DNA of 64,000 bases from Bacteroidota bacterium (lineage in GTDB: Bacteria; Bacteroidota; Bacteroidia; Chitinophagales; Chitinophagaceae): positions 186,001 to 250,000 of the forward strand of contig JAEWJK010000009.1 of assembly GCA_023386555.1 (NCBI GenBank), read 5' to 3'. Shown piece by piece: positions 9,319-19,100 of this stretch. How positions within the stretch are numbered: the first letter of the stretch is position 1; every line of letters starts with the position of its first letter. A model generated the notes under the pieces. That model had not been told where the DNA came from and made no database searches. It saw only the letters and a program-made list of their open reading frames with translations. Made by a program: the position numbers and the translations under genes.

Positions 9319-9594
9319 TTATTTTACAATTCGGCTTCTCTTGCCTAAGTAAAAAATTGAAGTAAGAAAATTCAAAAAGACAAATCCTAATATCCATAAT
9401 CTTTTTTCTGAAGAGTGGATCTTAGTTGAACGTGCAACCTCATAAATTCCGGTTATCAAACTAATAAGAGAGAGGATTACGCCAATAATCAGGAATGTCT
9501 CAGCACTTTCAAAATGCAGGATTTTGAGATATGCCCCCGTAATAACAAAAAAGAAGCTGATGAGAAATACGAATGGGAATAGGTTCCTTTTCAT
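9319..9594 (-). CDS. Small membrane protein
   Basis: A 91-residue protein with three hydrophobic segments (about 6-24, 32-49 and 67-84) and a basic C-terminus. The GAYLKILHF pattern is reminiscent of the N-terminal membrane part of GldL-like Bacteroidota proteins, but it is too short to be GldL and lacks the rest. No function is assigned. Its stop codon sits on the bidirectional terminator shared with the upstream barrel gene, which argues that this is a real transcription unit. Confidence 0.65.
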   Translation of the reverse strand: MKRNLFPFVFLISFFFVITGAYLKILHFESAETFLIIGVILSLISLITGIYEVARSTKIHSSEKRLWILGFVFLNFLTSIFYLGKRSRIVK

Positions 9595-9680
9595 AAAAAT
9601 GTTTATTACAAATTAATCAAATTTTTAATAAGACAAAGCTTAGATATGACCTAATCGGTATTTTAATCATTCAACCTCTT

Positions 9681-9688
9681 TACATTTG
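9681..9688 (+). promoter_or_regulatory. Predicted -7 element for yajQ
   Basis: TACATTTG matches TAnnTTTG and lies 41 nt before the yajQ ATG. The -33 element is weak. Confidence 0.55.
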
Positions 9689-9729
9689 CGAACTATCCAC
9701 TATCATCTATCACCTGTAAACTAACTACC

Positions 9730-10221
9730 ATGCCTTCATTCGATATCGAAAGCTCAGTTGATCTGCAAACATTGGATAATGCTATCAATACAGTTAAAAA
9801 AGAAATATCAAACCGTTTTGATTTCAGAGGATCACCGGTAGAGATTGAACTTGATAAAAAAGAGTACATCGTTAAAGTGGAAGTAGAAAGCGATATGAAG
9901 ATGAAGCAGGTGATCGATGTTATCATCAGTCGAGCAATGAAACAGGGAATTGATGCTTCTGCTTTCAACTTTGATAAAGATGCATATCCAAGTGGGAAGG
10001 TTGTAAAGAAGGAGATACCTGTAAAAAATGGTTTGAAACAGGAAGATGCTAAAAAAGTGGTGAAGCTGATAAAAGACGCCGGTCTGAAAGTACAAGCCCA
10101 GATCATGGATGATATTGTTCGTGTAACAGGCAAGAAAATAGATGATCTGCAGGAAGTGATTGCTCTTTGTAAAAATGGCAACCTGGGAATGCCTTTGCAG
10201 TTTGTGAACATGAAGAGTTAG
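9730..10221 (+). CDS. yajQ: YajQ family nucleotide-binding protein
   Basis: A 163-residue cytoplasmic protein of the YajQ family, two interlocked ferredoxin-like folds; some members bind cyclic di-GMP and others associate with RNA or nucleotides. The family start MPSFDIESSVDLQTLDNA is present, as are the conserved RFDFRGS segment and the C-terminal LQEVIALCK region. Length is standard. It has its own predicted promoter and is followed by a copy of the intergenic repeat, so it appears monocistronic. The physiological ligand here is not evident. Confidence 0.95.
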   Translation: MPSFDIESSVDLQTLDNAINTVKKEISNRFDFRGSPVEIELDKKEYIVKVEVESDMKMKQVIDVIISRAMKQGIDASAFNFDKDAYPSGKVVKKEIPVKNGLKQEDAKKVVKLIKDAGLKVQAQIMDDIVRVTGKKIDDLQEVIALCKNGNLGMPLQFVNMKS

Positions 10222-10254
10222 TTTTTTAGCTGATTAATTGATTGAAAGTCAAAT

Positions 10255-10330
10255 GATGCCATGAAAACTGGACCCTGAAGTGAGTGACACAAGAAACGAT
10301 GCCATGAAAAGCAAAGCCGGCCCAATAACA
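10255..10330 (-). repeat. Intergenic repeat, copy 2 (GTGTCAC subtype, doubled arm)
   Basis: The core at 10273-10300 contains GTGAGTGACACAAG, the reverse-strand form. The word GATGCCATGA occurs twice in direct orientation, at 10255-10264 and 10298-10307. The CTTGTAC segment is degenerate (CACTTCAGGG on the minus strand). It lies between yajQ and the L31 gene. Confidence 0.75.
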
Positions 10331-10348
10331 TATTAAGAGCATTTTTAT

Positions 10349-10379
10349 TTTGCCTCCAGCCATAATTCCCTTAGCTTTG
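10349..10379 (+). promoter_or_regulatory. Bacteroidota promoter for L31
   Basis: TTTG at 10349-10352, exactly 19 nt, then TAGCTTTG at 10372-10379. This is the consensus Bacteroidota sigma promoter. It rules out any L31 start codon upstream of about 10385. Confidence 0.85.
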
Positions 10380-10430
10380 CACCTCTTTAAAAACTGCATG
10401 GCAAAATCCATGCACCCTAAAATTAAAAAT

Positions 10431-10682
10431 ATGAAACAGGGAATCCATCCGGAAGGCTATCGTTTAGTTGTGTTCAAGGATATGAGTAATGGTACTTCTT
10501 TCCTTGGAAAATCTACAACTGCATCTAAAGAAACCATCAAGTTTGAAGATGGTAATGAGTATCCATTAGTAAAACTGGAGATCTCAAATACTTCGCATCC
10601 TTTTTATACTGGTAAGAACATGTTGGTAGATACCGCTGGTCGTATCGATAAGTTTAAGAAGCGTTACGAAAAGAAAAAGTAA
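10431..10682 (+). CDS. rpmE2: 50S ribosomal protein L31, type B
   Basis: An 83-residue large-subunit protein. The start is placed at the ATG giving MKQGIHPEGYRLVVFKDMSNG, the family N-terminus; an earlier in-frame ATG at 10350 falls inside the promoter. The absence of the paired zinc-binding cysteines marks the type B form. It has its own consensus promoter and a strong terminator, so it is monocistronic. The polar, lysine-rich C-terminus (KFKKRYEKKK) is typical of the family. Confidence 0.95.
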   Translation: MKQGIHPEGYRLVVFKDMSNGTSFLGKSTTASKETIKFEDGNEYPLVKLEISNTSHPFYTGKNMLVDTAGRIDKFKKRYEKKK

Positions 10683-10712
10683 TTACCGATTTCTTCATAG
10701 TTGATTTTTTTT

Positions 10713-10733
10713 ATCCCGCTGCATAAGCGGGAT
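10713..10733 (+). terminator. Rho-independent terminator after L31
   Basis: ATCCCGCT, loop GCATA, AGCGGGAT, then eight T. Confidence 0.92.
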
Positions 10734-10794
10734 TTTTTTTGTTTAACCAGGAATTAAACTAATTAAGACGAATACTTGCTAAGAAAAGATGAAC

Positions 10795-10867
10795 CATAAG
10801 CCAGTGCTACTATTTGGCTTTACTTGCGTCGCACTCTTGTACTTCCTGATCTTTGCTCAGCAAAGCA
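10795..10867 (+). repeat. Intergenic repeat, copy 3 (GCGTCGC subtype)
   Basis: The core at 10820-10845 reads TACTTGCGTCGCACTCTTGT then ACTTC. The left arm folds as AAGCCA / TGGCTT and the right arm as CTTTGC-TCA-GCAAAG. Confidence 0.85.
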
Positions 10868-10951
10868 GATTAGTTGTTGAAAGAAACTAACCAGGCTATA
10901 AGCCAGCAGTTGGTTTCACAAAATGGGTTCCCAATAATTTCTATTTAACAC

Positions 10952-10980
10952 TTTGTATTAGGACTATGCTTTTATTTTCG
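10952..10980 (+). promoter_or_regulatory. Predicted promoter for the OmpH-like gene
   Basis: TTTG at 10952-10955 and TATTTTCG at 10973-10980, with a 17-nt spacer. This is a near-match to the Bacteroidota consensus, 23 nt before the start codon. Confidence 0.55.
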
Positions 10981-11003
10981 TTCTAACAAAAGCCCCACAG
11001 CAG

Positions 11004-11600
11004 ATGAAAAATGCGTTACTCATTGTGAATGTTCTTTTGGTGATTGCAGTGGCAACACTTTTTTTTCTCTATTTCTCTAAGAAAGCTCCCCAGTTAAGTG
11101 CAGCAGTAGCAAGCGGATCGGTTGAAAACGGTCAAGGGTTTAAGATCGCTTATTTCGAAATGGATTCAATTGAAAACAATTACAATTATTTTAAAGATGT
11201 AAGAAGCAAGTTTAGGGGTAAAGAGCAACAATTGAATAATGAGTTGCAAAACATCAAAAATCAGTACGAGAAACTGTATGAAGAATATTCGCAGATACAT
11301 TCTACATTATCACCAGAAGAAAAAGTGAAGAGAGAACAGAGCCTGGTAATGTTGCAGGAGTCATACAAAAACAAACAGGAATTGCAAGGTTCAGAATTAC
11401 AAAGCGAAGGGTTTAAATACAGGCAGGAAATTTATAAGAAGATACAAGACTATCTGAAAGATTATAATAAAGACAAAGGTTTTGCTTTCATATTTGCAAG
11501 TAATCCTGACCTGTTTTATTATAAAGACAGTGTTTATAACATTACCGGTGATCTTATAGAAGGTTTAAATAAATCTTATAAGCCAGCCAAGAAAAAATAG
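11004..11600 (+). CDS. OmpH/Skp family periplasmic chaperone
   Basis: A 198-residue protein with an N-terminal hydrophobic segment (5-24) that is a signal peptide or anchor, then a Skp/OmpH-type helical domain. The core from about 48 to 195 starts with KIAYFEMDSI, corresponding to the family's KIAYVD start, followed by a long charged coiled-coil hairpin rich in Glu, Lys and Gln. Skp-like proteins hold unfolded outer-membrane proteins in the periplasm before insertion by BAM. It is flanked by terminators on both sides, so it is a single-gene unit. Whether it is soluble or membrane-tethered cannot be settled from sequence. Confidence 0.88.
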   Translation: MKNALLIVNVLLVIAVATLFFLYFSKKAPQLSAAVASGSVENGQGFKIAYFEMDSIENNYNYFKDVRSKFRGKEQQLNNELQNIKNQYEKLYEEYSQIHSTLSPEEKVKREQSLVMLQESYKNKQELQGSELQSEGFKYRQEIYKKIQDYLKDYNKDKGFAFIFASNPDLFYYKDSVYNITGDLIEGLNKSYKPAKKK

Positions 11601-11604
11601 TTAC

Positions 11605-11625
11605 AATCCCGCTTTCAGCGGGATT
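11605..11625 (+). terminator. Rho-independent terminator after the OmpH-like gene
   Basis: AATCCCGCT, loop TTC, AGCGGGATT, then a T-run. Confidence 0.9.
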
Positions 11626-11673
11626 TTTTATTTACAGTAATAGTCTTTCCTTTGCAACAAAGCTGCCGGGGAC

Positions 11674-12660
11674 ATGAATGTTGAACAAGTTTTATCTGGT
11701 CTGTCGAATATCAAAGTTGCTGTGATAGGAGATGTGATGCTTGATACTTATTGTTGGGGCAAAGTTGAAAGAATATCACCTGAAGCTCCGGTACCAATTG
11801 TTACCTTGGACAAAAAAGAAATCAGAATTGGTGGTGCTGCGAATGTCGCTTTAAATACAGCTTCATTAGGTGCTCCTACATTTATATTCTCTGTGATTGG
11901 ACAAGATGAAGAAGGTCGTGAGTTGAAAGAACTGATGCAGCGGAATAATATTTACCTTGATTACCTGATAACATCACCCAAAAGAATTACCACTAACAAA
12001 ACAAGGATCATCAGCCGTAATCAACAGATGATGAGATTAGATGCAGAGTTGGTAAAAGATCTGGATGATACTTTGGAAGAAGAAATGTTATCTGTTTTTA
12101 AAAAATTTGTTGCAGCACATCAGCCACAAGTAGTAATTCTTGAAGATTATAACAAAGGTGTACTCACTGAAAAATTAATTTCCGGTATTATTGAAGTATG
12201 CAGAGAACATAACATTGTTGTTACTGTCGATCCAAAACGAAAGAATTTCTTTGCATACAAAGGAGCTACGATTTTTAAACCTAATCTTAAAGAAGTAAAA
12301 GAAGCCCTGAACTTATTGTTTGATGAAGTTAACGCTGATCTGCTTTCCAATATTCATTTACAGTTACAACAAACGCTTCAACATAATTATTCTCTGATCA
12401 CACTTTCTGAACACGGAATGTTTTACCAGGGCGATAATGAAAGCAAGATCATTCCATCGCATTTAAGAAACATTGCAGACGTTAGTGGGGCAGGAGATAC
12501 AGTCATCGCTGTTGCATCTTTGGTATATGCAGCGTCGAAAGATATTCATTTGGCTACCGAAGTAGCAAATATTGCCGGCGGATTGGTTTGTGAAGAAGTT
12601 GGAACAGTGGCAATTGATCCTGTAAAACTTCTTGCTGAATGTAAAACCTTATTGAGCTAA
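11674..12660 (+). CDS. rfaE1: D-glycero-beta-D-manno-heptose-7-phosphate kinase
   Basis: A PfkB/ribokinase-family kinase (328 residues) corresponding to domain I of HldE/RfaE. It would phosphorylate D-manno-heptose 7-phosphate at C1 during ADP-heptose synthesis for the LPS inner core. Visible motifs are the RfaE N-terminus (VIGDVMLDTYCWGKVERISPEAP, overlapping residues 17-39), the PfkB motif GGAANVALN at 53-61, and DVSGAGDTV at 269-277 with the catalytic Asp at 275. The cytidylyltransferase domain of bifunctional HldE is absent, so that activity must be encoded elsewhere. The stop is followed after 1 nt by the ispD ATG, making a likely two-gene operon. Confidence 0.9.
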   Translation: MNVEQVLSGLSNIKVAVIGDVMLDTYCWGKVERISPEAPVPIVTLDKKEIRIGGAANVALNTASLGAPTFIFSVIGQDEEGRELKELMQRNNIYLDYLITSPKRITTNKTRIISRNQQMMRLDAELVKDLDDTLEEEMLSVFKKFVAAHQPQVVILEDYNKGVLTEKLISGIIEVCREHNIVVTVDPKRKNFFAYKGATIFKPNLKEVKEALNLLFDEVNADLLSNIHLQLQQTLQHNYSLITLSEHGMFYQGDNESKIIPSHLRNIADVSGAGDTVIAVASLVYAASKDIHLATEVANIAGGLVCEEVGTVAIDPVKLLAECKTLLS

Positions 12661-12661
12661 A

Positions 12662-13321
12662 ATGAAAAAATATGCCATCATAGCTGCAGGAGGTTCCGGA
12701 CAAAGAATGGGAAGTCCTGTTCCAAAACAGTTTCTTGAAATAAAGGGAAAATCAATCTTGTGGTATTCAGTAAAAGCTTTCATTGATGCATTTGCTGATA
12801 TCAATATCGTAATAGTTACTCCGGCAGCATATATTACTGAAGCACAAAATATTTATAGTGAGTTTCGCAATATAATTTTTATAGAAGGTGGTGCTTCAAG
12901 ATTTCAGTCAGTAAAGAATGGATTGGCAGTGGTAAAAGAAGCATCGATTGTATTTGTGCATGATGCTGTAAGATGTTTAGTTACCAAAGATCTGATTCAA
13001 CAATGCTATGAACAGGCTGTAGAAAAAGGATCGGCTATTCCTTCAGTATCGGTGAATGACAGCGTAAGAATGATTGAGAATGATGCCCACAAAGTGATTG
13101 ACAGAAGCAAGCTCCGTATTATTCAGACACCACAGACTTTTAAAAGTGAGATCATCCTTCCGGCTTTTGCAGCAGATGATAATGAAAGCTTCACTGATGA
13201 AGCTACTGTTATTGAAGCATCAGGAACTGAAATTTACCTGATAGAAGGAGAGTTGTCTAATATCAAAATAACAAGACCAGTCGATATAATCATTGCAGAA
13301 AAAATATTAGAGCAACGATAA
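12662..13321 (+). CDS. ispD: 2-C-methyl-D-erythritol 4-phosphate cytidylyltransferase
   Basis: Third step of the MEP isoprenoid pathway: CTP plus methylerythritol 4-phosphate gives CDP-ME. The 219-residue length is standard. The nucleotide-binding loop AAGGSGQRMG is at 8-17 with the conserved PKQF at 21-24, and VHDAVR at 99-104 is the CTP/metal site region. It is coupled to rfaE1 with one intervening base. It converges on argS, with only 3 nt between the stop codons. Confidence 0.95.
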   Translation: MKKYAIIAAGGSGQRMGSPVPKQFLEIKGKSILWYSVKAFIDAFADINIVIVTPAAYITEAQNIYSEFRNIIFIEGGASRFQSVKNGLAVVKEASIVFVHDAVRCLVTKDLIQQCYEQAVEKGSAIPSVSVNDSVRMIENDAHKVIDRSKLRIIQTPQTFKSEIILPAFAADDNESFTDEATVIEASGTEIYLIEGELSNIKITRPVDIIIAEKILEQR

Positions 13322-13324
13322 GTC

Positions 13325-15433
13325 CTACATTCTTTCCGGTACTCTTATTCCCAATAATCCCATTCCTGTTTTAATTACATGAGCTGTTAGTTGTGCAATG
13401 GATAGACGAAGTTGTTTCTTCTCTTCACTCTCAGCATTAGCAATAGAATGTTCTGTATAGAATGAGTTGAATGTTTGTGCCAGGCTGAAAATATAAATTG
13501 CAATCTTAGAAGGATTTAATTCTTCTCCGGCTTCCTCAAGAATTAAGGGAAATCTTTCTAAGTTAACGATCACCTGTTTCTCTAAAGGAAGTAATTCACT
13601 TATCCCTAAACTGCTATTATCAAATGCATTTCCTTCAGATCCAATTTTCCTGATGATGCTTTTTATCCTTGCATGTGTGTATTGAATGAATGGACCGGTA
13701 AAACCATGAAAGTCTATACTTTCTTCCGGGTTAAATATCATTTTCTTTTTTGGATCAACTCTCAGCAAGAAGAATTTCAATGCACCCAAGCCAATAATAT
13801 TATACAAGTCTTTTAATTCCGCTTCTGTAAAATCTTTCACCTTACCAAGCTCTTCGGTTTTTTGTTGAGCGATCTTTATCATTTCACTCACCATGTCATC
13901 AGCATCAACAACAGTTCCTTCCCTGCTCTTCATTCTTCCTGAAGGCAACTCAACCATTCCATAGCTTAAATGATAAATACCATCAGCAGAAGGTAAGCCC
14001 AGTTTCTGGCAGATCAGCTTCAACACCTTCATGTGATAGTTCTGTTCATCACCTATAACATAAATATTTCTTTCAGCTTTGAACTCTTCATAACGTTGTT
14101 CTGCAAGACCAATATCCTGCGTTATGTAAACTGCAGTCCCATCTCTTCTTTGCACTACTTTTTCATCTAGTCCATCATTGGTCAGATCTATCCAAACACT
14201 GCCATCATCTTTTTTATAGAATACACCTTTCTGTAAACCTTTCTCAACAAGTCCTTTTCCTAGCAGATAAGTGTTGCTCTCATAATAAACTTTATCAAAA
14301 TCGGCACCGATGGATTCGTATGTTTTATCAAAACCATCATACACCCAGCCATTCATTTTTTTCCAGAGCTCCATCACATGGGCATCACCAGCTTCCCAGT
14401 CGATCAGCATTTTTTTAGCAGCTTGCATGATCTCAGTTTTATTTTCAGCAAAGTCCTTCAATTCATCCTGCTCTATATTTATCTTTTCCTCTATCGAAAT
14501 AATAGGCTTGAGCAACTTTGATAATTGCTTTTGTTTAATTTCTTTTTCCTTTTCACCAAGATCTTCTTTATCTAATGACTTAAGGACATCTTTCCATTTT
14601 ATTAAATTCTCTTTTGCCTTATTTACAGTTAAATTTACTTCACTACCTAAGCCAGAAATAGCTTTTAAATCAAGATCCGATATTGCTATAGCTAAAGGTG
14701 CTTCTAGCTCATTTATTTTTTTCAGATGTGCTTCTATTTTGACCTTTTCTGCCTCCGTATATAATGAGTAATCCCCTTGATATATAAGATTAATTAGAGG
14801 TTTCGATTGTTTCTTTAACTCATCATTAAACTTCACATAATAATCACCAACAAGATGATCACCTTTTATCCCTGTAGTTTTAGGTGTAGCACCATTGCCA
14901 AACAATTGCCAGGCAATCATGCTTTTGCAAATATGAATGCCCCTGTCATTTACAATACAAGTCTTTACAATTTCATTACCTGTTGTTTTCAATATCTCGG
15001 CTGTACTCCATCCTAAAAAAATATTTCTAAGATGACCAAGGTGTAAAGGCTTATTTGTGTTAGGTGATGCATATTCAACCATCACTTTTTTACCGGTGCT
15101 CTGGCTCTTACCAAAAGATGCATTGATATGTTGTTGCTGAAGAAAACTGATCCACACCTTCGGAGAAATGGTAAGATTTAAAAATCCTTTGATAACATTA
15201 AATCCTGAAAAAAGCTGTTGTTCATTCTGTAAAAGATATTCACCCAATTCCTGACCTAATGCATCAGGCGATTTTTTCAACTGCTTTACAAAGGAGAAAA
15301 GCACAACAGTATAGTCTCCCTCAAACTCAGGCTTTGTTTCGTTAACAGAAATTTCCTTATCCTGTAACTGTACTTTATACAATTCGTTGATCGCTTTTAC
15401 TGTAGCCGTTCTTATTGATGCAAAAACACTCAT
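13325..15433 (-). CDS. argS: Arginyl-tRNA synthetase with an unusual insertion
   Basis: Charges tRNA-Arg. The class I HIGH motif is HLGH at 131-134 after ASPNTNKPL, and the KMSKS equivalent lies in GRMKSREGT. The N-terminal tRNA-binding domain and C-terminal DALR anticodon domain are present. At 702 residues it is about 100 longer than usual for the family. The extra sequence is a Lys/Glu/Leu-rich block at about residues 213-333 (about 14435-14800), between the KFNDELKKQ and WEAGD segments that normally lie close together. The reading frame is intact through it. See findings. Confidence 0.95.
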   Translation of the reverse strand: MSVFASIRTATVKAINELYKVQLQDKEISVNETKPEFEGDYTVVLFSFVKQLKKSPDALGQELGEYLLQNEQQLFSGFNVIKGFLNLTISPKVWISFLQQQHINASFGKSQSTGKKVMVEYASPNTNKPLHLGHLRNIFLGWSTAEILKTTGNEIVKTCIVNDRGIHICKSMIAWQLFGNGATPKTTGIKGDHLVGDYYVKFNDELKKQSKPLINLIYQGDYSLYTEAEKVKIEAHLKKINELEAPLAIAISDLDLKAISGLGSEVNLTVNKAKENLIKWKDVLKSLDKEDLGEKEKEIKQKQLSKLLKPIISIEEKINIEQDELKDFAENKTEIMQAAKKMLIDWEAGDAHVMELWKKMNGWVYDGFDKTYESIGADFDKVYYESNTYLLGKGLVEKGLQKGVFYKKDDGSVWIDLTNDGLDEKVVQRRDGTAVYITQDIGLAEQRYEEFKAERNIYVIGDEQNYHMKVLKLICQKLGLPSADGIYHLSYGMVELPSGRMKSREGTVVDADDMVSEMIKIAQQKTEELGKVKDFTEAELKDLYNIIGLGALKFFLLRVDPKKKMIFNPEESIDFHGFTGPFIQYTHARIKSIIRKIGSEGNAFDNSSLGISELLPLEKQVIVNLERFPLILEEAGEELNPSKIAIYIFSLAQTFNSFYTEHSIANAESEEKKQLRLSIAQLTAHVIKTGMGLLGIRVPERM

Positions 15434-15499
15434 AGTATCTTAGGTTCAGCCGCAAAAGTAGCAAAATAGCGGTGAGGGTTTTAAGTTTATCCAAATCCT

Positions 15500-15507
15500 T
15501 ATTTTCG
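15500..15507 (+). promoter_or_regulatory. Predicted -7 element for the GtrA gene
   Basis: TATTTTCG, a common variant of TAnnTTTG, in the 38-nt-plus region between divergent argS and the GtrA gene. It argues for a start codon downstream of it. Confidence 0.5.
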
Positions 15508-15516
15508 CAGCCACTG

Positions 15517-16017
15517 GTGAGACAATTACATAATAATACACGGAAATTCATCCTTGCTTTTGTGGATTTTTTTTATCCACCCTTCAAAAGATTCATGCCA
15601 TTGCAAACTTTTCGTTATGCAGCATGTGGAGGTGGAAACACTTTGTTTAATATCTTTCTTTTCTTCATTTTCTATAACTATCTTTTTAAGAAAGAGATAA
15701 TTCACCTTGGCTTTTTTGCCCTTGAGCCATATACTGCTGCATTTATCTCTGCTTTTTGTATCACCTTCCCCATAGGTTTTTACCTCAGCATGTATGTTGT
15801 TTTTCCGGGAGCTACCTTAAGAAGAAGAGTTCAGCTTTTCCGATACTTCCTGGTTGTTATAGCATGCATCATTTTAAATTATGGTTTCCTGAAATTATTT
15901 GTTGAAACTTTCGGTTGGTATCCTACACCATCATTGATGTTAACAGCAATCATAGTTGTTGCATTTAGCTATTTTACTCAGCGTAATTTTTCTTTCAGCC
16001 AGAAAGAAAGGATATGA
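15517..16017 (+). CDS. GtrA family membrane protein
   Basis: A small four-helix membrane protein of the GtrA family. Members are thought to help flip undecaprenyl-phosphate-linked sugars or support cell-wall glycan modification. The conserved FMPLQTFRYAACGGGNT region precedes the first helix, and three further hydrophobic segments follow, ending in the family's FTQRNFSF motif. The start is uncertain: a GTG at 15472 lies upstream of the predicted promoter, so GTG 15517 is preferred (166 residues), and ATG 15595 would give the short core form. No glycosyltransferase partner is adjacent. Confidence 0.8.
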   Translation: MRQLHNNTRKFILAFVDFFYPPFKRFMPLQTFRYAACGGGNTLFNIFLFFIFYNYLFKKEIIHLGFFALEPYTAAFISAFCITFPIGFYLSMYVVFPGATLRRRVQLFRYFLVVIACIILNYGFLKLFVETFGWYPTPSLMLTAIIVVAFSYFTQRNFSFSQKERI

Positions 16018-16029
16018 TTTTTTATTTAG

Positions 16030-16110
16030 TCATCATTATACCATTGTGCAGCTTTCGTTGCGTCGCACACTTGTACTTTTAAAGCTTTATTCGGCTATTA
16101 AACAATAGCC
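16030..16110 (+). repeat. Intergenic repeat, copy 4 (GCGTCGC subtype)
   Basis: The core at 16053-16080 reads TTTCGTTGCGTCGCACACTT then GTACTTTT. The right flank contains a perfect hairpin GGCTATT-AAAC-AATAGCC at 16093-16110. It lies between the convergent GtrA and metalloprotease genes. Confidence 0.85.
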
Positions 16111-16119
16111 TATAACGAA

Positions 16120-16149
16120 GAAAGAGCCATCCTTTCGAATGACTCTTTC
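16120..16149 (-). terminator. Probable terminator of the T9SS metalloprotease gene
   Basis: GAAAGAG / CTCTTTC with an inner CAT / ATG pair and one mismatch, then a pyrimidine-rich run on the minus strand. The stem is imperfect. Confidence 0.6.
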
Positions 16150-16166
16150 CTCTAATAAGTTTTCCA

Positions 16167-19100
16167 TTATTGAATAATCAGCTTCTCTGTAAATCTTCCG
16201 TTTTCAGATTCGATCACCACCAGGTAATATCCTTTTGCAAAACCAGATACAGGAATATCAATTGTTTCACCCGTATTTAAAATAGTTCTGTAATTGGTAT
16301 AAACGGTCTTACCTGAAACATCAATCAGCTTAATAGTTGCTTTTTTGATCTCAGTCAAGGCTGCAAATGTTGCTTTTGTTGTTGCTGGGTTTGGATTAAT
16401 TGTATAGATGGTTTTTCCATTTGGCATAACAACCTTTGCAATAGATGAATATGATGATCTTCCATCAATATCAACCTGTTTTAACCTGTAATAGTTTACT
16501 CCGGCAAGAGGTTTCATATCATTGAACAAATATTGTTGAACACCAGCAGGAGAATTGCCGGCATTAATATTTCCGATGCTTTCGAAATTTACTCCATCAC
16601 GGCTTCTTTGTACTTCAAACATTTTATTGTTTACTTCAGATGCTGTAGTCCATTGCACCAATACTGCTTTCTCGCCATTTCTTCTTGCCGTAAAGTCAAG
16701 CCATGTTACCGGTAAACTTCCACTGGCAAGGCAGATCTTCAAGCCCCAGGCATCTAAACTTCCACCATCCTGTGAATATTTATCCTGCACTCGTAATATC
16801 CATGTGCCATTACAATTCTGACCGTTAAAAAATCCTAATGAGCCTTCCGGCTTAATAGTTAGCCCACCTGTGGGTGGACAAGGAAAAGTTGAAAGGCTGG
16901 CAGCATCATCAAGATTAAGATGGAAGCCTTGTTCATCATCACATATTTCATCAAATAATGTTACCGTTGTGCCTGATGGACTTTGTAATGATATTTTAAG
17001 ATCACTTATCCAGCTATGAGAGCCCTGTAATCCAACAACGTCGAGGTCAGTAATGATGCCACTGCCACCAATCGTCAATGTTGACTGTACAGTATTTGGC
17101 GATGCTGATAAAATTGTCTTAGGTACATCAGTGCTGGTAACATTACCACATGAACTTGCAGAAGTTGAAAAACTTCTTGCGGCAGAAACAAGATCACCAC
17201 ATACAGTTGATGCAGTAACCCTCCAATAATATTGTGTATTAGGACCCAGGTTGGAAGTAATAGTATGAAATGTTGTTGTTAAGCCACTTTCAGTAGCAAC
17301 GATTCCGGTAAATGTTGAGTTTGTTGAAATATCAAGTTTATAACTTGTAGCACCTGTTATTGCTGTCCATGAAAATGATGGAGATGGTGGTTGAGATACT
17401 GCAGCATTCGCCGGACTTGATAATATAGGTGCTGAACTTGAAGACACCACATTAAAGGTGATGGTTCTTGTTTTTACGATAGAACCCGATGTGCCAGTAA
17501 CTGTAATTACATGAGTTCCTGCAGGTACTGTACCCTGTAAAGTAACAGTTACATTATTTCCCGGGGCTACTGAATTACTGCTAAAAGCAACTGTTGTACC
17601 TGCCGGATTGCCTGATGCTGTTAAATTAATTGCTGTACTATAACCCAGTAATGAAGCAGTATTTAAAGTTGTAGTTAAAGGTGAACCGCTACATGCAGTA
17701 ATGTGTTCCGGAGTACTAAAGACAAATTCAGCAGTGGTAGGAGTCTGTATTGTAAAGTTTGAATTGGAGATATCAAAAAATACATTGCCTACAGATCTTA
17801 CTCTTATTCTTGCAGATGATGAAACATTGTTTGGAAGGATGATCTCGTGTGAGCCATCATTTGGAGTACTAGTGGCTAAAACAATAGGAAAAGTAATACC
17901 TCCATCAATAGAGAGATCTATAGCTACGTTTGCACAATTAACTGTGCCACTTGCAGTGCCAGCTACATTCCATGTGATTGTTTGAAATTCTCCAACCTTC
18001 CATGGTGTTACACTGGTGTTGGGAGAAGTAACAATGAAAGGGCCTGCATTTCCATCTACAGTAATAATAACATCATCAGCATTATTGGCTGCACCGGCAA
18101 AAAGAGCATTATCTCTTACAGTGAACCTGAATTTCATTGTTCTTGAAACAGATGGAATGGCTTCCCAGGTTGAAGTTGTTAAGCCATTAAGGATGGTTGA
18201 AAGTGCAGGAAAAGTTCTTGAAACATTAGATGAATGTTCAAACGACCTAAACACAGGTCCCGATGAAGATGTAGCCTGTGGAAAAGTGTTAGAGCCGGAG
18301 GAAAAAACATCATATTGTTCCCAGCAATAGCTCATAAAATCTCCATCAGCATCAGTTGCCTGTCCCGTTAGCACAAAGGGTGTTGATTTAGGAATAGTAT
18401 AATCCAAACCTGCATTTACCACGGGAGTTGAATTTCCTGTATTAGTAACAACAGCACATGTTGCACCAAATGGTGATTTTAGATATTCAGTTACTTGCTC
18501 TATGCTTTTCGCATGAAAATAATCATCACCGGCAGATTGTATATCCGTTGGTCCGGTAATACCTGCATATCCCATTATTGTTGAACCACTACCGGGTTCC
18601 ATATTTGCTCCGGTACCTTCTACATTCCAGGTAAAAGTATGATTGGCGCCAAACTGATGCCCCATTTCATGACACCAATATTCTACTGCTAAAGGATCAC
18701 CTTGTACTACATAATGGGCAGTATAAGCACTTCCTTTACCTGTCTTACAAACACAACCAATGCAACCTGCATTTCCATTCTCATCACCGAAAGATACTTT
18801 AGCAATCAAATGACCAATATCGTAATTAGCATTTCCTATAGCACCATCTAAAGTTGATTGAGTATTACTGTTCCATCCGCTACCAGTGGAACTGAAAGGA
18901 TCAGTTGTAGCATTCAAGTACAATACTGCATCCATTCCGTTAACAAAGTTCATCTTAATCCCAAAATCCCTATCATAGATTCCATTTGCCCTATTAAGGT
19001 TTGTGGTCAACATGGCTAACACTTTCGTTTTTCTCTGAGCATCTGAAGTTTCTGTTCCATCTAAACAAGCCTGTGAATATTCACCATTTACAGTAACAGC

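Larger units (their letters stand above)
10734..11003. other. Non-coding interval between L31 and the OmpH-like gene
   Basis: No gene was found here. It holds repeat copy 3 with a hairpin on each side (AAGCCA / TGGCTT before the core, CTTTGC / GCAAAG after it), the word ATAAGCCAG twice, and a predicted promoter at 10952-10980. Confidence 0.7.

Noticed and set aside
10350..10430. N-terminal extension of L31 to ATG 10350
   Set aside because: That ATG lies inside the -33/-7 promoter region; the family start is at 10431.
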